A stretch of 64,000 nucleotides of DNA from Caprella mutica (lineage: Eukaryota > Arthropoda > Malacostraca > Amphipoda > Caprellidae), in NCBI GenBank assembly GCA_947561585.1, contig CANNZV010000254.1, positions 342,677 through 406,676 on the forward strand. The letters are read 5' to 3'. The translations under genes and the position numbers were made by a program. Each line of letters begins with the position of its first letter. Position 1 is the first letter of the stretch. The notes beneath the pieces are model-generated. The model was not told the DNA's origin, ran no database searches, and saw nothing but the letters and a program-made list of their open reading frames with translations. Shown here piece after piece: positions 27,601 to 42,600 of the stretch.

Positions 27601-30600
27601 GTTGCCCTAGAAGCTTCGGCATATTTGGGCTCTTATTTAGAAGTTTAATTTTATGCATTATGTTTTATGTCAACGTTTTTCCTGAATAAGGAATAGTAAA
27701 TAATTGTAACTTTATTCACGGAGTAGCTTTTCTGAATTCATGCGCACTGTCATGCAATGAATAGCTGTGTGTAATTTTCTTAATAGAATATTTTTGCAAT
27801 TATCTGCTTCTTGAAGTCTCTTGTATCTCTTTTTGGTTGCGATTAAATCAGACGTTAATTCCTCTACAAAATCATGTTTCAAGAGATGCACCTTGGTGTT
27901 AGACATCTAACACAGACTGCATCACATCTAACACAGGCTGCATCACATCTAACACAGGCTGCATCACATCTAACACAGACTGCATCACATCTAACACAGG
28001 CTGCATCACATCTAACACAGACTGTATCACATCTAACACAGGCTGTATCACATCTAACACAGACTGCATCACACAGACTGCATCACATCTAACACAGGCT
28101 GCATCACACAGTGCTCGCATCACACAGACTGCATCACACAGTGCTCGCATCTCTCAGACTGCATCACACAGACTGCATCACACAGACTGCATCACACATA
28201 CTGCATCACACAGACTGCATCACACAGACTGCATCACACAGACTGCATCACACAGACTTCATCACACAGACTGCATCACACAGACTGCATCACACAGACT
28301 GCATCACACAGACTGCATCACACAGACTGCATCACACAGGCTGCATCACACAGGCTGCATCACACAGTGCTCACATCACCAATTCACCTCAGAATGACAG
28401 AACTATGGCCATCACAATTGAGAATGTGATTTATGCTAATCAGATCTGTGTGTCTCGGTCTGAATGTGTGTGGTTGAAATGTATGTCTCTGAAGATACCT
28501 CCAGAGACCAGCATTTCTAATGTCCTCTCTTCGGAAGAAAGCGCTACTCTAAATAGATTGGCAGGCGAGTGCCTATTTATTCACACTCAAAATTATCAGT
28601 TCACTAGTGGAGTCCTTGTCAAAAGACGATATGAAACTTTTTTTTAAGATATAATAAATAAATAACGAAACAATATTTCTACTGTTTTTAATTCAATTAT
28701 GTTTTCAATAATCGAGTTGCATCCTTTGACCACTAATTGCCAGGAAATACATGCTATCGGAAATACTAATTAACTTATATTATCAAACAATATGGAATTT
28801 GATTAAATCAATGCATGTAATTCTTTATGCTAACCAATAAACAGGAAAATTCTTTGATTTGCAAAATATTTTTCAAAATTAGTGTCTCCTCAACTTCAAA
28901 TTATTTGTACCTCTCCACTGCCTATTTTGTTATTTTGTTTCGTCGTTTTAATGAAACTGGCGAAACTCCATCTGGAGGTTTCATGTTTCATATTTCGAGC
29001 TCGCTATATTTGCAGAGATTTCCATAATGGCTTCATTTCCTTCCTTCTCGGCCTTAATGCTAAAATTCCTTTTGCATTAGATCCGTTTAATAGTAAGATA
29101 AAAAACCTTTGTGAGTACATGTACGTATATGTAGAAAGGATTCTAAAACGTAACAATATTGGATTAAAATTTTTAATTATGTCATTGCTGTATATTTGAT
29201 GAGATCCATTAGAAGATGCATATTATATTCGAATGCATTCATATCATCTATTATATGCTTCTAAAGACAGATCTGTTATGGTTATCGTAGCTATCCGACT
29301 ATGATTTTGCTGACACTGCAAGATCTTCCACATGAGTTGTGATCCAGTCTCTCGTTCGTTACTGCCTATGTTTGCCAGGCTGACAAAGTCTGGAGTAATT
29401 ATCCCCAGTGTATCATGTTAAGTACTCGGCCGCGCTCCAGATTTACTCGCAGACTTCAGCATAAACACCGGCTAAAGGACATCGCCCGGGGACAACTTTG
29501 GAGGGCAGCGAAGGGGGTTGGTTAGAAGGTGTTTGATGTGACAAAAGAAACTATTTAGGAGTATGTGAGGAAGATAAAATCATTATTTAGGTGAACAATA
29601 CCTCACATCAATTTCTTCTTCCTTTTCTCACAGTTATTGGAAAAAGGTAGTTTTGTTGTTAATAAAGTATAGAATATTATTTGGTGTCAATTGATTCTCT
29701 GTTAGTTAAATTGGGTGAACTGTTACTGACGAAATTTAACTCTCTTTAACAATTTGAAAGTACTTTTCAGCAGTTGAAATGTTTTCTTTTTATTTAATTG
29801 TTATGTGCCTGCATATGCCTTTTATTTCATGTTGCCAGACTATTAATCCTCACTATTATGTAAATATGTTTGTTTGAATTATTCTGATACACAGGCCAAT
29901 TAGCTCAATTTTGGAGAGTCTTCTAATGTTGTTTGTTTCGATTAAATCTATTTATTGTAGCAAAACATGGCGAGAGAGTATGTATTATTGTGTGCTATAA
30001 CGCAGCTGTATGGACGAACTCGTATAGTCTGGCTTAATTCCTCATCTGCTTGAGCTCTGTGTGTTAATAGAATAATATTCCCTGTCTACGTATAGCTTTT
30101 AATTATTTCTATAAAAATCAGAGTGACACAACCCTATTTATCATGCAGATAACGCCTTGCGAATTATAATGAAAACATAATGGATTTCTTTATCATTAGC
30201 TTTTTATAATGGGTAAAACTCTTTAAAGAATAAGGTATACGATTTGTGTCACCTTCTGACTAATTTTAACTATACCGAATCACAATTCATACAATTGAAA
30301 CTGTGACAATTACAATACATACCGTAATAGCTAAATATTAGCACCTGATGTGAATGTCGCAAATTGTCTTCAATATCCAAAGAAGAAGCGTTTACACTGT
30401 GTGCTCTCAGTGCCAACATCTCTGTAGATATTCCGTAAAGTTCAGCCTAAAATGTAAGGCAGCCATTAGCCTAGCGTTACTTTGGTCGTATACATTCGCT
30501 CTCTGCGTGTATTGTTTTAATTACAACAAACAAACTTGCTATTGAATTCGATATAAACGTCTCCTATCCCTACCAGCTCTGCTTTAGCTTCGAAACTTCC

Positions 30601-33600
30601 CTAAGGTGAGAAATTTTACGGAAACAATCCGCGTAAGTTGATATAAAAGGTATGATTATGAAGACTGTTGGCTTGCATTACAGAAGGTTTGTTTAGCAGT
30701 TTAAGATGGATGGGGTATTCGTTAAACTCTACTTTAATACTTAGTAACTAAAAATGTTCCATCATTTACCAATATTTACATATCGATATATACAATACAT
30801 TGCATGCATCATTTTATTCTCACTCATCAATAATTATTGACAAATATCGTCTTACATATTGTACGACGAAGACAACGTTAATTTATAGATTTATATATAA
30901 TAAGATATATATAGCAATATATTTATATACAGGTATCTCATTGTAATTGGATAACTTTACCAATAAACTGAACCAATAGCAATTAAATAATAGAGTTGTC
31001 TATTGGGCCATCAATAGAAATAAGTTTGCTTCTTTAGAGAACTCTCTTCAGGTCCATTCAAATAATCACATGGAGTGTACATATAACACACGTAGAGGGA
31101 AGATGTGTATTACATAGGAATTTTACCTCAATCAATAGATTACTTTAAATAGAAGTCAATTACTTTCACCTTTTATTTATTTTCAAACATGATTCAATCG
31201 ACTAATTATATCCAATCCTAATTAATTGAAGTAATCGAATGTTTCATATACAGAGGACATACATAGAATGCATAATGGAGTGAATGCTTCCTCCTGTTTA
31301 CATCAAGTTTTACAAACTATTCTAACAGTTTAATTAAAATAGAATGTATAATTGCTGTCAAGTTGTAATTGAAGTTGTTATAGGAAGTTGGCGCAACAAA
31401 TGCCTTGCTGAGAGAATATTTATCCTACATTTATAACAACAGTGTAAAAGTTAACTAATTTTGTTACTGTCTACAGATACTGATGTAAAATTGAATATAA
31501 TGAAATTATTGTGATGAATTAATGGTAGATCATAGAGTATACACACAGTGATTTAGATTCACTGACAGTGTTCAGTGTATTGCTGAGTGGTTTACCTGAA
31601 CAAATAACATGTCTTCTTCCATTGGTTCTGGTACTCTGTCGTAAGTTTCTATTGTTTATGCTCCTTTGATACTTCAATGGAGACATTCGTATGCAGGATA
31701 TAGGCCCAACAAATCCTGCCATAAAGCAAAGTTATCAAACGCATCTGTCGAGTGTAGAGTCCGTGCAACATCAGTTCAAATGGTAACTTGAACCAGTTTC
31801 TGAAGCGAAGAACAAGCTTTGAACGTATGAAAATATGCTGAGAACTTGGAGAATGGGATTTTTATATTCATTGTTTGGATAAGCAGGATGAAGAAATTAA
31901 TGTGGTGGAATTAAGGAAATATCCGTGGGCGATATGAATATTATTGATTTCTATTTGTTAAATGGCCAACATGGTCATTAAATTTTTGATGATATTTTGT
32001 GCGGTGGATGCATAAAAAAACATATGCATACCAACTCAAAAGTCATAACTATTAGAGCTAAAAATCCTTCGATAATTACTAAAATTTCTATAAATCGTAA
32101 GGAAATATTTTTTACTATATCAGTAAGAAAAATGCATTTAGAAAGTAATTATAAAATACTTTTTTCACTATTTCATGAATGCTTATAATTATACAATTGC
32201 AATTTTCTAGCATAAAAATTGTTTGAAGAATCGTATGTAGACTTACTACATGTATTACAACATAGACTATTCACCGTGTGACTCTATACATAGTTGTTTG
32301 ATTCAGTTCTTCAGACGAACAAAGACTTTTCCCAATAAAAGAAAAATTAAAATTCATAGAAGAGGGAATGATTCTGATAGAAGAGAGGAAAATACGATAA
32401 AGGGGAGCAGAAGAATCAGCAAAGAAAAAGGAAAGAGTGCTGTGTGTTGGGGTGGAGTGCATGCAAGTGTACGGATCATTGAAATGGTATGGAAACATTT
32501 AGATGCATGGAAGCGTATAAATGCTTCCATTAGGGAGTAACACACAGTCTCTCAATGCTCTACACTCTACACTCTACAGGATGGCGAAAACAACGAATAC
32601 AAACTGTGAATTGATTTACATCAAGAAATGCAAGGCACAATTTCCATGAAACTATCTTTGTGATATACATTTTATATGGTTACTTATAGTATTCGTTTAT
32701 GAAAAGAAAACATGGAAATGATAAAAAGAATTATGATACATATTAAAACTATGTTGAGAGAGACATTAATATAGTAACTAAATATAATCATTGGATTATT
32801 ATCTAATTATTGTTATTAAGCCTAAGTAACTAAATATAATCATTGGGTTATTATCTAATGATTGTTATTAAGCCTAAGTAACTAGATATAATCATTGGAT
32901 TATTATCTAATTATTGTTATTAAGCCTAAGTAACTAAATATAATCATTGGGTTATTATCTAATTATTGTTATTAAGCCTAAGTAACTAAATATAATCATT
33001 GGATTATTATCTAATTATTGTTATTAAGCCTAAGTCTTATTGTGATTATTGTTTTCTCTGATAGAAATTCAAAACAATTCACCATTTTATGATTTAGTTA
33101 CCATCTGTCAAAGACTCCTCACTATTGCATTAATATATATTATGGAGGGAACCTTTTCACTATTACCAATTAAAAAAATTACATGAATTATTAGACCAAT
33201 AACCAATTAAATAAATGAGATATAAACACAGGTATATTGATATAAAGGACATCATATTTTGGTTTAGTTACATTGGAGATAAGATTAGTAAATGAAAAAT
33301 ATACTAAAACTATTATTTAAAATCTAGTCTTACTCATGATTAAGATTTAATGGTGAAATTCCAATGTTATCATTTTTTTTAATCCATTCTTTTCAAAATC
33401 GCTTTAAATAGAGCTTCCAAATGATAAATGATAATATACATTATATAACTACATTAACAGGGACACTATTAATAAAAGGGATATGCTTTATTAGCAGAAT
33501 TGATTTCTAATTATCATTCGCTTTCGAAAGCAGTAAATAGCGACTGTTTTACCAATGCATAAGCTAATAACGTACCATTGGTAATTGAGTTGTCTGTATT

Positions 33601-36600
33601 TTAGCTGCCAAAGTTACGCGAGTGGTGCGCTATTGAGATAAAATTAACTATTTGTACAGGATATATCGCTAATTTCTAATGGATTCTTCAAATTAACATG
33701 GAAATACTTAAAATCAAATGAACATTTCTTCACAATTTAGTGAATATTCATAATAGGTTGGTAAGATAATAATAATTGGCACCTTATATTCTATTCTTAG
33801 ACACTTAAACAGAAAGCAACTGTTAAATAATAATAATAAACGTCATTCTTAACTCCGAAAAATTCCTTAGTAATTTTGAACTGAATTAGCAAAATCTTGT
33901 ATAAATCATCTGAGCAATGTAAACAATGTACAGTATATTAGTATGGCAGACTGCAAACTTTCATGTATTATTTAAATGAGTAAAAGTGTGCAGAGAACCA
34001 ATTTTTAAGATTTTCTTCTCTTTTTCAGGGTGCCCAGAAGATCTCCTTGAGTTATTCTGCCCACAAACCTATGACAGTCAAGCAGATTCTAGGGTGAGTA
34101 GAAATATGAATCTATATGAAGCGTAAATAAAGTTGTACTCTAACGAATGCTCAGTAAAGAGTATCTGCATGTAAATCTGCGAGTTACAATCTCCATCTAT
34201 GGAGTAAAAGCTTACTTCATTTCCTTATCAAATTATCCCGTTTATTAACAAGAATGAAAGATCAAAGAACGAGTAGCATCCATTGTCATTAGATCGCTCT
34301 CTACAACGTATAATAATTCATATAAGCGAAGTCAATAATAGTAATAAAATTGAGTCCGTTGCCCTCTAGCTACCAAAAACCAGTTTGAATTTTTGAAAGG
34401 AACACTGCAATGATTGATGTTTGTTAGACGCACTTATTGGGATTGGAAACTCTTTCCATGTGTAGATTTTATCTTTTAGCGAAGAATACACTGTCCTTTT
34501 GCTAAAGTTCTCTTATGTGAATAATATCTTTACAGTCTCATATTGTATTCTTTATTCTATATTATACGCAAATAGAAAGTATCACTTAAATCAATTATCA
34601 CTCTGATAAAGATCTATTTCATCTTAACTTTTCACTGCATGCTTGTGTATTCAGTTGTGTATGAAATCAGAATTAATATCTAATGATTTTTGATCTTCAA
34701 TATTGGATTCATCATCTATATAATTTATTTATAAACAATATAGTTTCTATTTTGATTATGGAAAAAATTTCCGTAGTGCTCTAAAAATTGAAATATTTTT
34801 CATACAATAATAACCTTATATTAAACACCTTTCATTTGAGGGTTAAAATTATTGTTACCACGTACATCAACCTGCTCTTCTTCTTTGTAAATGAGAACTC
34901 CGTGTTTAGATAATGTTTCCCCTCCCCAATCACTATCGATCTGATAGTGGATGTATCGCCTACCTGAACGATTATTCATCTGCCACCAAACTTGTACCTA
35001 CCTTCAAACTTCTAGCGGATTATTGTTGTTTGGGCCACTAATGCATGCAGAGTGGCTCACAGTCTCGATAACAATCAATGAATATCTGTGTTCCCATTTG
35101 TATTTTACAATCCCTTTTACCATATCAGATTGGTATTGGTTGAAAGATTCACTTAATCAATAGCATTCTCAAATGTGGAAGTTCCGCAGAGTTATTACAC
35201 TGATTTCTCAATTTTGTACCCAGAAAGTTTCCTGGGATGGAGAAGTTAGAGAAAGGACCCAAGGAAATCTTTGGAGCTGAGCTACAAAAGGTTAGTAATC
35301 TCTAAATATTTTCGGTAGATCAATGATGAGATTTAAATGGAGGCATGCAACTTAAATCATCATCCATATGTATGACTAGATCTTTCATAAATTTCACACT
35401 ACTTTCAATTAAGTTTTCATTTTCATAAATTAACATAACAAATGAAGATTATCAGACAACACAAATGATTAATCAGTTATCGTTAAAAAATTTCTGAATA
35501 ATTGAAGATTTTTCAAACATCCATGCACATTACAAATTCATTATTTTTAAACCTTTAACTTCGCAATGCATCTAATTCCAAAATGTTGCTAATAAATTCT
35601 TTGATAGCAATTGTGATTCATATCCGTGTTTGCTGTATCATCTGTACAGCGCTCTATGATAACTATCATAATATTAATATGCTCGACTCTGACTCAAAGG
35701 TCTGCCAAACAAAGCATTCAAAACAAAGATATTGATGCCACAATGGTTGTCTAGGCGACATATATATCGAGGTAGCCCTCTCATTCATAAAAGGATTTTC
35801 ATGTATGTGATATTTAGACGCTGGATCTGTTATTTGACGAACGCAGGTGTTCCAATAACAGACTTCATTGAAAATCCTGTCTATTGTCTCTTAATTAAGT
35901 GAGGGTTACACAAAGACAAAGAGAAATACATGATCATAAAACTAATTAACTTTATAGAGGAGCTATATGAAATCTTTCTATTTTTAAAGACAACGATAAA
36001 TTCGTATCACAATGCTTACGTAAGATGTTTTGGATAAGTCATTCGATCAGGTATAAAAATTTCTGTTAATTTTTAAATTAACTTCCTCAAACGGATTTTT
36101 GTCCAATTTTGAAAAATATTGTTTAAAATAACTTCATTGCTCATAGCATAACCAATAAAAGTACCTACCATAGCATTACCAATAAAAGTACCTACCATAG
36201 CATTACCAATAAAAGTACCTACCATAGCATTACCAATAAAAGTACCTACCATAGCATTACCAATAAAAGTACCTACCATAGCATTACCAATAAAAGTACC
36301 TACCATAGTATTACCAATAAAAGTACCTACCATAGCATTTACCAATAAAAGTACCTACCATAGCATTACCAATAAAATTACCTACCATAGCATTACCAAT
36401 AAAAGTACCTACCATAGCATTACCAATAAAAGTACCTACCATAGCATTACCAATAAAAGTACCTACCATAGCATTACCAATAAAAGTACCTACCATAGCT
36501 TTACCAATAAAAGTACCTACCATAGCATTACCAATAAAAGTACCTACCATAGCATTGCCAATAAAAGTATCTACCATAGCATTACCAATAAAAGTACCTA

Positions 36601-39600
36601 CCATAGCACTACCAATAAAAGTACCTACCATAGCATTACCAATAAAAGTAGCTTCCATAGCTTCATTGGAAGTAGGTAACCAATGAAGAGAGAGCGGCGT
36701 CGGCCTGCATTTGTAAAGCAATTAATCCAAAGGTGACGCTCCGACCTGGCTTATTGCATTCCAGTTTGCTAGACCGGAACAGATATCTCTTTATAAAATA
36801 TATGTAGCTGAGAAAGTAAACTGAATCTATATGAAAAAATTGAAATTGTTTTGGTTGAAATTTACAATGTAGTATTTTCGGAAATTTATATGTTATAATG
36901 GGTTAATCATTCCGTGGTTAGGACACCGAAAACTCGCTACTATAGAATACTGTTCAGCAATCAATTCAATTATTTCGCCAAAGTAGAAGCAAAATTATAA
37001 GATTAGTGATCAAATTATATTACTAATCCAAAATATACATAAGTAGTTTTTTAGTATCCCAATTAACCCTATTATAGATAGCGTCGAGTGAGGGACCAAA
37101 ATGACTCCAACCTGCAACTTTATTGATATCCTCTCGATTACTCTTATATCAATTATATTATTGATGCATGACAATATTACCCTTGTTAAATATTAAACAT
37201 GAGAGGAATGAGATGGTGGAAAGTTGGGGATCTGATGATTGAAACTTGACTTAGTAATTTTTGATTTTCCTGCAAAGTCCTGCCATTAAGGAAAGACTCA
37301 AAATATAATATTAAAGCTATCGAAGGTGAATAACTGTTATTTATAATGAGGGAATATACTGCATATTTGAATTTACGTATTTGTGAATTCACCTTACCCC
37401 TTTCACTATTTTTTAAGGTAATCACCATGCGCTGGTTTGCTCACCTCTGGTCAATTATTTTTGTGTGTTGAAGCCCCAATTCTCTCAGACGAGGGGTGCG
37501 ATGTGACTCCCTCAGAGACGAGATTGCATATGTCGCGTATTGTGATTGCCACAGCACTGCCATTCATGCCACTCTTTTGGACGATCGTTTAGCCTTTCCT
37601 CCTGCCGTCTTCTTTCTCGTTTTTAAAAGTAATTTCGGATAAGCTCGTCACTCTATTTCAACAGTGAAATCAAAAAGTTATAGGGAGAGTTTTGAAAGCA
37701 TCTGAAAATTGCTTGTCAGCTTATCTGCTGAATGGAATATGTAAAATATATACAATTGATATCTATTATATAGTGGTTCAGCTAAAATAAATAATTTACA
37801 CAATCAATATCTTGGAGAGCCATAAAAATTTCATCCTAATTTTACTAATCCCCATTCTGTTGAGTGGGGAATTTTGAAGGTAAAGGAGAGATAGAAGATT
37901 AAGCGTTTAAAATAAAGCAGCTAATCAGGTAGAGTGCTTATTAGAGAAGCTTATAATTTGATACTGATAAACTTAATAGAAATTAGTATTAAATATTAAG
38001 AATAGGAGCTTATGGAGAGGCTTTCAAGGGAACACGTGATGTTCTTGTAATACTTCATAAGCATGAAATTAAATGATTTACAAGCCTATACATAAATGGA
38101 ATGTTTTTGTTCTAAAGATATTTTCAAAACCTAAATCTGAACTCATTTTTATATTTAACTATGTAATAATTTTTATCAGCTAAAAGGAGAAATTATATCA
38201 TTTATATGTACAGTATTCAAAAAAATACATTGATCTACAGTATATATGTGTATAGCATTAAAATAATATATTTCATTGGAAAATTAAGATCAGTCGCGTA
38301 AAGTTAAGTCCTATATATGGGTGATAAATTTGCAATCTACTATACTCTAATCTTGGGATGGTCTCTTGCTTATTTCTAATTCAATAATATTACCCCAGCA
38401 TGGCTTACCGTATCAATTATATTTAAAAGTATTGCAGACCAAGGGAGATGTTGGTCCGTTTACTCAGTGTTAACTCGACTGACTAAAGTAAACACCGGGA
38501 TATAGACAATGTCTGCTGACATCTAATTGGATCAGCTAAAGCTTCAGTTACTCTACTCAGAAGGAATAATAAATAAAGCTAATGTAAACACTCAACTCTC
38601 CCACAGTATATTTAATTTTATGTAAATTTCAAATGATTGTTATATGATAATCTTTACGGGCTGTATTGACTCAGTACGTAGCATAATGTACACAGAACAT
38701 TGGGTAAGAAGAGAACTGAATCACATTGCTTATAAAGTTAAGTAACAAATTGCTAGAGGATATAAGATATTTTGGATGTTACAGATATATGCTTTCATTT
38801 ACTCGATTTAGAATACAGGTAAATCTGCAGCTTGCTGGCACATGCGGGCATCTGTATAACTTGAAGGGGTGCTATGAAGTACAGTGGCAATTAACTATGT
38901 AATACTATAAAGCAAGCATTCAGAATATTAGCAATATCTTAAATATTGTAGTTAATTTAAGTGTCATATATAATTTCATTTAAGAAAATTGTCCAATTTA
39001 AAAGTTAATTCTAATTCTATTACAAACGATACAAATTCCTTTAAAAAGTTCTTTTTTGCGTTTCAATAATCCATTTATTAATCTTTATTATAGATTCCGT
39101 AATTATAAGATAAACTCAGTGATTAAAGAAACCTAAAATGATGAAAAATCGATAAGTTTCGTTCACCTGTTCTGCAGTTTAAATCACAATCTAAGTATAA
39201 TTTTATTTGCGAGTAGGTAGTTCCCCTGAGGCCATTAGTCTCAAAATGGGGACAAAGTTTCCCTCATTAAAGGTTTGGAGCAACACTAAGTGTGCTCTTG
39301 TAGCAATTTCCACCCATTCCTTATGATTAAATGCCACGGGTTCTTTGCTTCCTTTTTCGTAGCCACACCAACCAAAGACAGTATTGCTAAACTAAATATC
39401 CATAGGCATTACTGTGATATTCTAACAAGTTTGTTGGAAATGATATGGTGATAGTATCACTAGTAAATGAAGCTATCACCAGTAGGTAGTAAATGAGTTC
39501 ATCACTAGCATGTGCTCTATATTCATCGAAGCTACACTAAATAAGCAAAAAGTTCTCCAGTTCAAAGTTTGCGAGTCTATTTACATTTCTTTGTATCAAT

Positions 39601-42600
39601 TCCTATCTTGAAGAGTGTTGTGAATAACTTTGTTTGTTTTTCTGATTACAATCGAGAAAAATGTGTCTCTTCAGAGGATGATAATCTTGATTCGAATGAG
39701 TGTGTTCTCAAAGTGATTAATCCATTTTATTATAGCTCTTATTCACTTTTTGTCCAATAAATGAGTATTACATGCCCGATGAATGGTCTCTTTCATGAAA
39801 GGAATAAAGTTTAATGAGTGGAATAATTTTCTGTGACATATCCCTTCTAATCTTTTCATATCTATCTGTATTTTGATCAGTAATACTCTTTGAAATAGTG
39901 GAAAAGCTGAGTGCTTTGAAATCCCTTTGTAAAAAGAGCGTCATCGCTTCCATAGTTCATATTATGATAAAACATGATCTATATAACATTTTTCAAATGA
40001 GCTACATAAAATTCCTTACTTTTTTCTGTGAACATTAGATTCACTTCAAATTATTGGAACATATTGAATTGATCGAGTTGCAGAAAGAAGGGCTTTTATT
40101 CCTAGTTTGTAGATTGGTTGCTCCCAAACAAATGCAAGAACAAGTAACTCGATTGTGGAGCATTTTTGGAAAGGTGTTCTTTGAGGGTTATTTAGCGTAG
40201 CGCTACTTTTGCCAGCGCTTCGAGGGGAATTCAACAAAGAATTAGGGAGCTCGGCACCGATTCAAAGACTCCATAGTTAAATTTATAAAATGTATAAAAA
40301 TAAAATTCTCAAATGGTATGTATCATGATGCATTCGTTCACGATAGAGATTCAATCTACGAAATTAAGAAATTTAGTTTAGTTTAGCAATTTTACAGGGA
40401 TATGAAAAATAGTACCTGAATGTATGTATGAAATAGCTTTCATTCATCCAAAGGCTCAATATGTTTAAACAATGTTTAAAAATTTATTAGTTGTACTATT
40501 GAAGTAATAGTTTATAAACTAAAAGATAATTACACTCTTGAACAACTTCCTTATTGAACACAAAGCAAACACGTGACAAATACAACAATTTTTCTCTCTC
40601 TCTCTCTGAGTTAATAATACGTACTTTATTAGCGTGTTGAATATTATTTCATTATGCATTATTCATTGAATATTATTGTAAAATAATTGATTTTCTTTAT
40701 TGCGAAGGATCTACTGCTACTGGAGGAACAAGAAGGATCGGTCAATTTCAAATTTGGAGTACTGTTCATGAAGCCAGGACAAACTTCAGACGACCAAATA
40801 CTGAGTAATGGTAAGACTTAATATTACTTAGTGGCTTAACTTTCAATTGTAATTGCAAAAGGAAGAATTAAGCATAATAATTTTTATGCAAATATTTTCT
40901 TTAAGTACTACTAGTAATACTTTATTATGTATCGGAACTATTATGATATTATAATAAGTATTTCAATGTATTAATATAGTTTCAAACTCCTGCAAAGTTT
41001 ATAATCATTTTTTTATTTATGCATTCATTTATAACTAACTTTTTATGATTTTACGCTTATAACATATAATAAAGTTAAATACAGATGCATTTGCACTTAC
41101 ACTAACTATTTATTACTTGGAATTATATCAAAAACATATTGACTGGCAAAGTTATCCTGGTAAAAAGAATTAATGATAACTGTTGCCGGTAACTCTGTTG
41201 ATATCATCACCAACTTATAATGAGCAACAAGTTACGCACCTACAAAGATGGCCGGGACAAATTTCTAATGATTTCATCAGTATCATGTATTTCAAAGACA
41301 TTTACAGGGACTCATGTTGCCTCTTTTCAAGATATTGCGAGATTGTTTATCATCGAAATGGCGTCTTGAATTTCAAAGATTTGGCTCAGGCGGACATAGT
41401 TTAGCATCTGACAAATATTTAATTACGTTTTTGTTTTGTCGGATGAAATTAATTGTCTCAATTCCATTAGGGAATTTATTGTATTTTCTCCCTTTGACAA
41501 TATTGGATGAGATACGAAGTAATTAAGAGATATTGAAAGTGGAGTTATATAGAGGAGTGACTTATTCTACATGAAAGACTTTTTATACATGAATAACTCC
41601 ATGCATTTATGAAAAAAAATATTTTGCACAACTCTGAATGAAAAAGATATACAATATTGAAATGAAATGCGTATATTATATTTTGTAGAATGGACACAAA
41701 CATATATTGGTGACAGTAGGTACAGTGCACATTGCATTGATTAGTTGGCTTCCTTTGAATGCGAATAACGTGGATAATAGTTTGCACACAACTCTCAATA
41801 CAAAACTAATTTCAATCTTATTCTACAATAGAAAATATAGTAAGTAAATACACAATAAATAATACGAGTTCAAACCATTCAATTCATAGCAATCTGTTGG
41901 ACATAACTTTGTTATTGAAAGTATTTACTTTTCATCCATTTTAAATTGAGTTATGAAGAATTAATGATGATATCATAACGATAAAGAGACTGTTAAATCA
42001 TTATCCCGATCTCATTTTCCATTTCTATCAAAGAGAATATAGAAGGCAGTTCTTTATGATTCACATTAATACCAGCCCTAAGCCTGGCAGAATAGCAAAT
42101 TAATGTGATATCTATGAAGAGCATTGCAAGTAATACTCACAAAGGACTTTCTGTAAATAATTGGTAGGAAAACCTTGCTGCACATTAGCAATGGAAGCCA
42201 AAGTCCTCGCGGTTGCAGTTCTTTTGTAGGAACAACATTAACTACTTACAACCTTCTTCCCACTATTTACTTATTCCAATGATGAAAAAATATCGCTAAT
42301 GCAGTTCACAAGCACTTAACATTATTAGTTTATTAATATTCTAGTTATGAGATACAGGTAATGATTTTGTAAGACTGTTGTGTATCAAATTGGAAATTGG
42401 ACAACTCTTTTAATCTAAATTACTCAATAGGCAAGTCACTAAATAAGAACACTCTGAAGTTACTAATTTTCTATGTTAAGTCATTATTAAATTAAAATAT
42501 ATTTTTTCTATTTTCATCTTTTTTACACTCCAACTAGTCATGATAATATTCTCTATGTTTACCTCCCTAGTGATTAGTTGTGTTTTCCCTCCCTAGTGAT

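Larger units (their letters stand above)
20687..34028 (+). other. GARNL3 intron c-d, rich in repeats and transposon remains
   Basis: At 13342 nt this is the longest complete intron. It contains the 21-bp AAACGTTT array, a G-rich island (24449-24509), a hairpin (25101-25140), a Tc1-like transposase pseudogene, a LINE tail, the 21/14-bp array and the 52-bp array. A 102-codon frame at 23595-23903 is unassigned and has no support as a gene. Clustering of decayed elements at 26.6-27.6 kb suggests repeated insertion into a tolerant site. Confidence 0.85.

Noticed and set aside
28379..28647. 90-codon open tail following the 21/14-bp array
   Set aside because: No recognisable domain and no splice sites of note. 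The frame enters from the repeat and is likely chance continuation.
36143..36660. CRISPR-like appearance of regularly repeated sequence here and in other arrays
   Set aside because: Units are contiguous tandem repeats without unique spacers, in a eukaryotic intron. No cas genes are present.
40593..40607. CT run near the 3' end of an intron as an extra splice acceptor
   Set aside because: It is followed by GAG and stop-rich sequence. The true acceptor is defined by exon f at 40707.
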